In this document: piece by piece, positions 4,711 to 10,337 of the stretch
Position numbering within the stretch: the stretch's first letter is position 1
How the letters are laid out: every line of letters begins with the position of its first letter
NCBI GenBank assembly: GCA_031260365.1
Contig: JAIRJY010000115.1
Location: 1 to 10,337, forward strand
Reading direction: 5' to 3'
Source of the DNA: Nitrososphaerota archaeon
Lineage (GTDB): Archaea > Thermoproteota > Bathyarchaeia > Bathyarchaeales > Bathycorpusculaceae
DNA: 10,337 nucleotides
Position numbers and translations under genes: made by a program
The notes under the pieces: model-generated
Database searches by the model: none
Told to the model about the DNA's origin: nothing
Seen by the model: the letters and a program-made list of their open reading frames with translations, nothing else

Positions 4711-7509
4711 ATGGTGACGACAAAAAAAGTTCTATGTTTCATAGTTATTACACTTCTTGTGTTCTCAAGTTTTCACATGATCCTTGTTATGCAAAATAAT
4801 GTTGCTGCAGCGTTTGATTCTGATGATTTGTTAAAGTTTGAGTGGTCGCAGTTTAATGGTGATTCTTCTTTTACTCGTTTTTCTCCTGGGCCTGCTCCTT
4901 CTACTAGTACGGTTACTTGGCAGGCTGATATTGCTAATTTACATAGTTATATTGCAGCTTTTGATGGTTTTGTTTTTGCTACAACTAATGTGTCAGTACT
5001 CGCGCTTGAGTACAATACGGGTAATGTAGTTTGGGAATTGCATGTTGAAATGAATGGTACTTGGCCTGTGGCGTATAAATTGGATGATACTCGTATGATT
5101 GTAGAAAGTACTTGTATTGAAACTGCGACAGGTAAAATTCTTTGGGTTAGCCATGATTTTTGTGCTGATACTGGAAATTTTAACTCTAATACGTATGTCC
5201 CTGAAGAAAAAATGTTTTACTTAAAAGTGGATGCATTTGTGCAGGCGTGGAATTTTTCTGACTTGTCAAAATCTCCTGTTTTAGTTTGGACTACTTATGT
5301 TCCTGGTGGTGGCAGAGTAGGTTCAGGTGTGACGTATGGTGATGGTAAGCTTTTTCCTGGTTCTTTTCAGGATCAGCAGATAGCTATTGATGCTAAAACA
5401 GGTGAGGTTTTATGGACTACGTTTACAAAGTCTGCTATGATTTTTTTTGGTTCATATGCGGATGGTAAATTTATTCGAGGTGGTACTGATGATAATACTA
5501 TGTACTGTTTTGATGCTAATACTGGCGAAATTTTGTGGACTTATGTTGCTGAAACTTCTGGTTACTTCTGTTCTGGTACAGCTATTGGCTATGGTATGGT
5601 GTATTCGCCAAATAAAGATGGGTATATATATGCTATAAATATCGATACCGGTAAACTGGTTTGGCGTTATCAAGGACCTGGCACCATGATTTTCCCTGGA
5701 ATGCCAACTGTTGCAGATGGTAAAGTGTATGTTACTTCTGGTCAAAACGCTAGTTATGGTGACGAGTTTGGATCATCTGAGTTTGCTTGCTTAGATGCTT
5801 TTACAGGTAAAGCCATTTGGACATTACCTATTGAGGCTTATGCACCAAGGGAATCTGTAGCAGTTGCATACGGTTATCTATATCTTATACCTGGTGAGGT
5901 AACGGAAGCTGTAGATTCTACTTCCGGAGATGAATACGACTTGATGGGTCATATTTGGGCGTTTGCTTCCTCAAGTAAAACAGAGTCAAACGATGTTTCT
6001 TGGAGTATGTTTCAGCATGATGCTGTTCGTTCTTCAATTGGCACAAAAGGACCTGAAAATTTGAGTCTAGTTTGGAGTTTCACAACAGATGGTGCCGTTT
6101 TATCTTCCCCCAGTGTTGTTAATGGTATTGTCTATTTTGGTTCACAGGATCACAACATTTATGCTGTTGACGCTAAATACGGCAACAAAATCTGGAGTTT
6201 CACAACCAATAACACTGTTGAGTCCTCTGTTGCTGTTGCTAACGGCAAAGTTGTAACAGGTGCAGAAGACGGTTATGTCTATTGTCTTGATGCTTACACT
6301 GGTAAACTGTTATGGAAAGTATTTGTCGACGGGAATCAACCCGTAACATATGGCGCGGCAGTTATGATAAGATCCTCACCTGCTATAGTTGACAATGTTG
6401 TCTACATAGGTTCACTTGATGGCAATCTTTACGCCATAGACTTTGTCGATGGCATAATACTTTGGAAATATCAAACAGGCGGCTGGATAAAATCTTCTCC
6501 AACAATTTCCAGCAATGCCGTCTATATAACCTCAGAAACCCCCGATTCTGGAACAATATACAAAATTGATACCAACACTGGTGCTTTAATATGGAAACAA
6601 ACGTTACCTTATGAATACCAGTTCACCGGTGGCTATGACATGATAGGCACACCCACAGTAGCAGACGGAAAAGTATTTACCTCTGCTAACCTTCGAACTT
6701 ATTACTGTCTAGATGACCAAAACGGAAAAGTAGTCTGGACTTTTACAAACCCCGCTGCTAATGAATTCATAGTATCCTCCCCGATATATCTAGATGATAA
6801 ATTATTTATAGTTGACAAATTTGACATAACATGTCTGAATGCTTCAACAGGTAACAAAATTTGGAACACTTTCACAGGCGATGAATATTACGTTTCACCA
6901 TCCTATGCTGACGACAAAATTTACATAGTAACAAGTGAACGCAACATCTTCATTTTCAACGCTACATCAGGCGAAAAACTCGGACGCTACATAATACCCT
7001 CTCCAAGCTGGTCATCACCAACACTATATAATGAAAGATTATACATTGGAAGCAAAGACTGGAAACTTTACTGCCTTGGAGAATACAACACAGACACTAT
7101 GACTATTACCCTACAAACTGACAAAACTCAACTTAAAACAGGCGATTCACTCTCTCTATCAGGACAACTCTTTCCAATACTGCCCAAAGTCGACATAATA
7201 CTTACCATAATTGACCCTAACGAACACACCCAAACCTTTACAGTTACAACAAAACACGATGGAACATACAACTACACATACATACCACACATAGATGGCA
7301 CATACACCGCTACAGCAATATACCAAACAAACCCAAACATAACAAGCAAAACCTTAACTTTTAACTTAAACACACCCACCAATGAACAACAACCCCAAAT
7401 CACCCAGATACCATCATACATATACTTTATTATAGGTACACTTACAGCCGCCCTGGTAATATCAATAATACTTTTGGTTCTAAAAAAGCAACACGCAACT
7501 ACTCACTGA
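4711..7509 (+). CDS. Secreted double PQQ-type beta-propeller with Ig-like stalk and membrane anchor
   Basis: A 932-residue protein predicted to stand on the cell surface. Residues 1-34 form a signal peptide (MVTTKK, a long hydrophobic core, then NNVAAA before FDSDD). Residues about 70-420 hold about eight PQQ/PQQ_2-type blades, each ending in a motif such as AIDAKTGEVLW or CLDAFTGKAIW. A second set of about eight blades (about 430-790) begins with SWSMFQHDAVRSS, echoing the WSQFNGDSSFTRF lead-in of the first. So there are two tandem propellers of BamB/PQQ type. Then come an Ig-like domain (about 797-887: SLSGQLFP, HDGTYNYTY, DGTYTATA), a polar linker rich in Thr, Asn and Gln, one transmembrane helix (about 903-924) and a short KKQ tail. 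This fits a surface binding or scaffold protein of a kind common in archaea. A true quinoprotein dehydrogenase is unlikely, since repeats alone do not show catalysis. TTG 4642 or ATG 4648 would add 21-23 residues ahead of the signal peptide, which is unusual. Base composition reverses along the gene (see findings). Confidence 0.86.
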   Translation: MVTTKKVLCFIVITLLVFSSFHMILVMQNNVAAAFDSDDLLKFEWSQFNGDSSFTRFSPGPAPSTSTVTWQADIANLHSYIAAFDGFVFATTNVSVLALEYNTGNVVWELHVEMNGTWPVAYKLDDTRMIVESTCIETATGKILWVSHDFCADTGNFNSNTYVPEEKMFYLKVDAFVQAWNFSDLSKSPVLVWTTYVPGGGRVGSGVTYGDGKLFPGSFQDQQIAIDAKTGEVLWTTFTKSAMIFFGSYADGKFIRGGTDDNTMYCFDANTGEILWTYVAETSGYFCSGTAIGYGMVYSPNKDGYIYAINIDTGKLVWRYQGPGTMIFPGMPTVADGKVYVTSGQNASYGDEFGSSEFACLDAFTGKAIWTLPIEAYAPRESVAVAYGYLYLIPGEVTEAVDSTSGDEYDLMGHIWAFASSSKTESNDVSWSMFQHDAVRSSIGTKGPENLSLVWSFTTDGAVLSSPSVVNGIVYFGSQDHNIYAVDAKYGNKIWSFTTNNTVESSVAVANGKVVTGAEDGYVYCLDAYTGKLLWKVFVDGNQPVTYGAAVMIRSSPAIVDNVVYIGSLDGNLYAIDFVDGIILWKYQTGGWIKSSPTISSNAVYITSETPDSGTIYKIDTNTGALIWKQTLPYEYQFTGGYDMIGTPTVADGKVFTSANLRTYYCLDDQNGKVVWTFTNPAANEFIVSSPIYLDDKLFIVDKFDITCLNASTGNKIWNTFTGDEYYVSPSYADDKIYIVTSERNIFIFNATSGEKLGRYIIPSPSWSSPTLYNERLYIGSKDWKLYCLGEYNTDTMTITLQTDKTQLKTGDSLSLSGQLFPILPKVDIILTIIDPNEHTQTFTVTTKHDGTYNYTYIPHIDGTYTATAIYQTNPNITSKTLTFNLNTPTNEQQPQITQIPSYIYFIIGTLTAALVISIILLVLKKQHATTH

Positions 7510-7579
7510 ATCTGTGGTTGCTGTAAAAACCTTATATGTCGCATATCCATGTTTTTGGTGCTTAACTAAAACAGTAAAG

Positions 7580-7590
7580 ATATAATATAG
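7580..7590 (+). promoter_or_regulatory. TATA box of the tRNA-Gln gene
   Basis: ATATAATATAG, preceded by A-rich sequence, is centred about 31 bases before the tRNA 5' end, the spacing expected for an archaeal promoter that starts a few bases upstream of the mature tRNA. Confidence 0.5.
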
Positions 7591-7615
7591 AAATTCCACT
7601 AACGTCATATACTAA

Positions 7616-7688
7616 AGCCCAGTGGTGTAGCGGTCAAGCATAGGGGTCTCTGGAGCCCTTGACAAGAGTTCGAATCTCTTCTGGGCTA
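7616..7688 (+). tRNA. tRNA-Gln (anticodon CUG)
   Basis: A 73-base cloverleaf can be folded by hand. The acceptor AGCCCAG (7616-7622) pairs fully with CTGGGCT (7681-7687), followed by discriminator A at 7688. The D stem GTGT/GCAT has two G-U pairs, with AGCGGTCAA as loop. The anticodon stem GGGGT/GCCCT has terminal G-U and U-G pairs, with loop CTCTGGA giving anticodon CUG for CAG codons. There is a short variable region TGAC, and a T arm AAGAG/CTCTT with loop TTCGAAT. CCA is not encoded: the bases after the discriminator are CCT. The A1-U72 pair is a usual feature of archaeal tRNA-Gln, where glutamine is formed from Glu-tRNA by GatDE (established for archaea generally, not shown here). I see no intron. 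Confidence 0.9.
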
Positions 7689-7696
7689 CCTGACAA

Positions 7697-7702
7697 TTTT
7701 TT
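7697..7702 (+). terminator. T-run terminator after the tRNA
   Basis: Six T residues 9-14 bases after the tRNA 3' end, the usual place for a terminator of an archaeal single tRNA gene. Confidence 0.45.
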
Positions 7703-7974
7703 GTAGCGACCAACATTGGATTATGTTATTAGCGACAGATTGAAAATTTTCGTGGTGATACATATCCAACTACCGTTTTATGTGTTTGAAGAGACTTTGA
7801 GAAACAAGTTTTTTCTTGCAACCTTTTTACCACAATTGGGCGAGAGAATACTCAGCATAACGGCTGTAGCTGAATCGTAGTACATAATTATTGTTATTGC
7901 TTTGATGTTGTTTTTCCTAGACAATATTTTGGGCTGTCGCTTAGGCGGTGTCACATAATTAGGTTATGGTCTTT

Positions 7975-7986
7975 TAGTCATGACTA
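7975..7986. repeat. Perfect 12-bp palindrome
   Basis: TAGTCATGACTA is its own reverse complement. Such a site could bind a dimeric regulator, but it lies over 450 bases from the nearest start codon and may be chance. Confidence 0.3.
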
Positions 7987-8364
7987 TGATTGTGTGTGTT
8001 TCATGTCGTGTTTGTGCTTAGGTATGGGTGTTAGTTATTTGTGGCTTTTTGGGATTAAAAATTGATGTAAAAAAGCTCAAGGGCAGTTACTTGTAGACTT
8101 GGGTGTGAAGGTGTTTGTGTTACATGTTAGTCTGATAATTTCCTATTTTTGTTGGTTGTATCTTGATTGTTTTTGTTTCTAAACTATTTGACTTGTTGAA
8201 GTGCAATTTTGCTATAGGTAACTGTTTGAGTTTCAGAGATAAAAGGTAACTTTTAGAAGGACCTCTATAGTTTAGCTAAGTTCTATTGTTCTATTGGTCA
8301 ATCATGGTGAAACAATCAAACTATATAAGTGTACCCACATAGGCAATAGGCTTTTAGAGATATC

Positions 8365-8379
8365 CCGCATAGGTTGCGG
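8365..8379. promoter_or_regulatory. Small hairpin upstream of the surface-protein promoter
   Basis: CCGCA and TGCGG form a perfect 5-bp stem around TAGGT. It lies just before the TATA element at 8405 and is GC-rich against an AT-rich background, so it may be an operator, or a leader hairpin if transcription starts at the earlier TATA (8321). Confidence 0.25.
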
Positions 8380-8404
8380 CGATTCATTTTGCATGTCCAC
8401 AATT

Positions 8405-8412
8405 TTTATATA
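8405..8412 (+). promoter_or_regulatory. TATA box for the surface-protein gene
   Basis: TTTATATA matches the archaeal TATA consensus well. It predicts a transcript start near 8433-8437 and a leader of about 25 bases before ATG 8460. A second candidate, CTATATAAG, lies at 8321-8329. Confidence 0.5.
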
Positions 8413-8446
8413 TGCTCTTAGGTAGGTCATCATTAAAAATTGAATT

Positions 8447-8451
8447 GGTGA
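8447..8451 (+). promoter_or_regulatory. Ribosome binding site selecting ATG 8460
   Basis: GGTGA lies 8 bases before ATG 8460. An in-frame GTG at 8448 overlaps this motif, so it is more likely part of the ribosome site than the start. Confidence 0.5.
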
Positions 8452-8459
8452 CAAATAAA

Positions 8460-10337
8460 ATGAATAACAAACTTAATTTATTCTCAAAAAGAAAAAAATT
8501 CTTGTTTTCTTTAACTTTGATATTTGCTTTGTTAACAATGGTTCTTTTACCACTCCCTGTAAGTTTCGCTGTTCCTGTTACTGCTACCCCTACCGGTGTG
8601 GATGGTAGAATTCTCACTCCAGACCTGACTGGAGATACATCTAACTGGGTTGAAATTGCGAGAAATGGTGACTACTCGCTGATTGTGCGTGCGAATTTTA
8701 TTAACGTTTACAACGCAGCTGCACGTTATGGGGATCCAACTTGGCAATACGTGCCTTACGGTTCGTCAAATACTTACACCTCCTCTAATGTTCGCAACAA
8801 TATTAACGCATGGTTCAATGGTGTTGCTATGGGTGCAGCTGATAATCTGTCTACTAATGCTAGACTGCGTAATTACACTGTGCAGAGCAATGCGTTGAGC
8901 GTTCTTGGTACTAGTTGCAATCCTGCTATGTCTTTGAATGATGGCTTTAGTCAACCCTCTTCTTATCAGGTTGGTAAAGGCAATGATGTTGCTTTTGTCT
9001 TGAGTTACAGTGAAGCTGCAACATTCTTATCTAAAACACATGATTTACGTAAATCAAATCCTCAGATGCAACCAAGTAATACTAATGCAGCTGCAAACTA
9101 TGCTAAAATCGCTATTCCACAGCTTTATTGTTATGGTATGTGGCTTCGTTCTCCTGGTGATGTTAGTGGCACTATGGGTGCTTTGACTTACACTGGCAGA
9201 GTTTTCCAACAGTACGCATCTCCTGGTAGCATTCAAGAGTACGGACTTGTGTATCCAGCACTGTGGGTGAGTTCAAGTATTTTTGAGACTAAGGGTACTG
9301 TTAATGTTGTTCATAAGGATGCTAATAGTGGCGTAGTTTTGTTTAGTGATACGGATAGTGTTGTTCCTGGTGTGTATGGTCCTTATGGTCCGATGAGTTT
9401 TCCTGGTTATGATGTTGGTGTGTTGGCTTTGGATAGTGATCCTGCGTCAGGTGTGATTGCTGCTGGTGAGGTTAAAAACATTGTTTATTTGTATACTTTA
9501 GCTCCTGTTTGTTATGATGTGTCTGTGGTTAATAGTTATGCTGTGGTGACTGGTGCGGGTAGTTATGCGTCTGGGTCTTTGGTTACTGTTGATGCTGGGT
9601 TGCGGTCTGGTTACTCTTTTGCTGGTTGGTCATGTCAGGGTATTGCTGCTTTGCCTAGTGATTCTGTTGTGTCTTTTAGTATGCCTGCTAATGATGTTGT
9701 TATTACAGCTAATTGGGTGCCTGTTTTGTATGATATTTCTTATGTGTTAAGTACTGGTACTAATGCTCCTGGTAATCCGACTGTGTATACTGTGGAAAAT
9801 GCCCATTTGCTTAGAATAAATAATCCAGAATTGCGTGGTTATACTTTTTTGTATTGGATGATTGTGTGTGCTAATGGTACAAGGTTTGAGTTGACTTCTG
9901 CTGGTATCCCTGCTGGTACTACTGGTAATCTTACGGCAATGGCGATTTGGGATCCAGTACCAATTCTATATCGTATTAGTTATGTGTTAGATGATGGTGT
10001 TGGTGCTTCTGGTAGTCCTGTTGAATATGCTGTGACTAGTGTTTTTCCGATTGATATTGGTAATCCGTCTAGGGCTGGTTACTCGTTTTTGGGTTGGATA
10101 GCTGTTTATTCTAATGGTACCATGTCTTCTTTGGTGTCTTCTTATAGTATTCCTGCTGGCAGTGCGTGTGATGTTACGTTGTATGCTTTTTGGAGTCCAA
10201 TTGTGGTGTCTTATAGTATAGGTTATGTGTTAGGCGGCGGTGGTGTTAATGCTGTGGGTAATCCAGTTATGTATAGTGTTGGTGGGTTGCCTGTTAGTGT
10301 TGCTGGGGCGTCTAGGGCTGGTTACACGTTTTCGTAT
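8460..10337 (+). CDS. Modular surface protein: DUF6273, MucBP-like and InlB/Flg_new repeats (3' end outside window)
   Basis: The frame is open for 626 codons and runs off the window without a stop. Residues 1-37 are a signal peptide: basic start (SKRKKF), hydrophobic core, PVSFA end. Residues about 62-270 match the DUF6273 pattern: NWVEIARNG, a WFNG segment, DVAFVLSYSEA, the hallmark MWLRSPGD (227-234) and YGLVYPALWV (261-270). Residues about 279-347 look like a MucBP-type repeat (GTVNVVHKDANSG, FPGYDV, IVYLYT). Residues about 350-419 match a divergent InlB B-repeat (GYSFAGW, FSMPANDVVITANW). From 424 on come InlB/Flg_new-type repeats of about 80 residues (YDISYVL, GNP, RGYTFLYW, IPAG, LTAMAIW). 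The architecture suggests a cell-surface adhesin or matrix-binding protein; ligand and anchoring are unknown because the C-terminus is missing. Codons end overwhelmingly in T or G in the second half. Start ATG 8460 is backed by GGTGA and the signal peptide. DUF6273 and MucBP are mainly bacterial, so past transfer is plausible. Confidence 0.85.
   Translation, partial: MNNKLNLFSKRKKFLFSLTLIFALLTMVLLPLPVSFAVPVTATPTGVDGRILTPDLTGDTSNWVEIARNGDYSLIVRANFINVYNAAARYGDPTWQYVPYGSSNTYTSSNVRNNINAWFNGVAMGAADNLSTNARLRNYTVQSNALSVLGTSCNPAMSLNDGFSQPSSYQVGKGNDVAFVLSYSEAATFLSKTHDLRKSNPQMQPSNTNAAANYAKIAIPQLYCYGMWLRSPGDVSGTMGALTYTGRVFQQYASPGSIQEYGLVYPALWVSSSIFETKGTVNVVHKDANSGVVLFSDTDSVVPGVYGPYGPMSFPGYDVGVLALDSDPASGVIAAGEVKNIVYLYTLAPVCYDVSVVNSYAVVTGAGSYASGSLVTVDAGLRSGYSFAGWSCQGIAALPSDSVVSFSMPANDVVITANWVPVLYDISYVLSTGTNAPGNPTVYTVENAHLLRINNPELRGYTFLYWMIVCANGTRFELTSAGIPAGTTGNLTAMAIWDPVPILYRISYVLDDGVGASGSPVEYAVTSVFPIDIGNPSRAGYSFLGWIAVYSNGTMSSLVSSYSIPAGSACDVTLYAFWSPIVVSYSIGYVLGGGGVNAVGNPVMYSVGGLPVSVAGASRAGYTFSY
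9729..10337 (+). repeat. Tandem InlB/Flg_new-type protein repeats (two full and one partial)
   Basis: Three in-frame units begin at residues about 424, 504 and 584 of the surface protein. The aligned GGT codon of the GY[ST]F motif falls at 9837, 10077 and 10320, giving periods of 240 and 243 bases. Units two and three share a 17-base identical stretch, CGTCTAGGGCTGGTTAC, at 10066-10082 and 10309-10325. Protein similarity is clear, while DNA identity elsewhere is modest, so these are old duplications with local sequence sharing. The array continues past the window. Confidence 0.75.

Larger units (their letters stand above)
7703..8459. other. Long non-coding region between tRNA-Gln and the surface-protein gene
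   Basis: About 750 bases with no convincing gene. Reading frames on both strands are short, without recognisable domains. Notable content: a perfect 12-bp palindrome TAGTCATGACTA at 7975-7986, TATA-like sequences at 8321-8329 and 8405-8412, and a hairpin CCGCA-TAGGT-TGCGG at 8365-8379. The sequence is G/T-rich on this strand around 7980-8170. It could be the long upstream control region of the surface-protein gene, hold an unrecognised small RNA, or be the remains of a decayed gene; I cannot tell which. Confidence 0.5.

Noticed and set aside
4711..7080. PQQ-dependent dehydrogenase
   Set aside because: The blades are of the general PQQ-like repeat type, and I could not identify a dehydrogenase active site. 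A structural or binding role is safer.
6600..7500. Replication origin or terminus, suggested by the change in strand skew
   Set aside because: The sequence turns G/T-rich again in the gene after the tRNA, so the skew follows gene segments, not a replication switch. There are no origin-type repeats or a replication initiator gene.
7981..8023. Thirteen-codon frames such as MTMIVCVSCRVCA in the gene-free region
   Set aside because: They are too short, with no ribosome site or conservation evidence, and are expected by chance.
8384..8747. Minus-strand reading frames of 66-77 codons at the start of the surface-protein gene
   Set aside because: They are opposite a signal peptide and DUF6273 coding sequence with clear motifs, and have no recognisable content of their own.
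9553..9750. Plus-strand 65-codon frame, very rich in Leu, Val and Met
   Set aside because: It is the shifted frame of the G/T-rich repeat gene; the apparent hydrophobicity comes from base bias, not from a membrane protein.
7616..10337. tRNA-Gln as an integration site for an element carrying the surface-protein gene
   Set aside because: I found no second copy of the tRNA 3' end and no integrase gene inside the window. The far side is not visible, so this is unproven rather than excluded.
9729..10337. CRISPR-like array
   Set aside because: The repeats are long (240-243 bases), in frame and diverged at DNA level; they are protein-coding repeats.

Overview
This window looks like a piece of an AT-rich archaeal chromosome. 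Evidence for an archaeon: the serine hydroxymethyltransferase reads like the archaeal branch of the family; the cyclic 2,3-diphosphoglycerate synthetase family (COG2403) is common in archaea; the tRNA-Gln has an A1-U72 closing pair and no encoded CCA; TATA-box-like elements lie about 25-30 bases before plausible transcript starts; and there is a secreted double PQQ-type propeller with an Ig-like stalk and a C-terminal membrane anchor. The last gene carries DUF6273, MucBP-like and InlB/Flg_new-type repeats, modules best known from gut bacteria. My inference is a host-associated (gut) archaeon, perhaps of the Bathyarchaeia type. The sequence alone does not prove that lineage.

Layout. Positions 1-1095 (+) hold the C-terminal 364 residues of serine hydroxymethyltransferase (glyA). 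After a 266-base gap comes a small membrane-anchored zinc-ribbon protein (1362-1652, +), then D-3-phosphoglycerate dehydrogenase (serA, 1734-2921, +) with a GTG start and a good Shine-Dalgarno. Convergent to serA are a tiny zinc-ribbon protein (2928-3122, -) and a complete COG2403 protein annotated as cyclic 2,3-diphosphoglycerate synthetase (3156-4493, -). A divergent promoter region (4494-4710) separates the latter from a large secreted beta-propeller protein (4711-7509, +). A tRNA-Gln(CUG) gene follows at 7616-7688, with its own TATA-like element and T-run terminator. About 770 bases with no convincing gene follow. The window ends inside a long open reading frame (8460 to the last base, +, no stop reached) for a modular surface protein.

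How the genes relate. SerA opens the phosphorylated serine pathway from 3-phosphoglycerate, and GlyA converts serine to glycine plus a one-carbon unit, so the left third is a serine/glycine/one-carbon neighbourhood. The COG2403 protein is thought to act on 2,3-bisphosphoglycerate, next to the same 3-carbon phosphate pool, but its assignment is by family only. The right half is cell-surface material: two secreted proteins flanking a tRNA gene.

The most unusual signals are (1) the bacterial-style modular adhesin architecture in an archaeal context, open at the window edge and so easily missed; (2) a strong reversal of strand composition inside the single propeller gene, from G/T-rich at the 5' end to A/C-rich and nearly G-free at the 3' end; and (3) the extreme G/T bias with about 80-codon repeats in the adhesin. 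I found no CRISPR array, transposase, integrase or clearly new defence or biosynthetic system.
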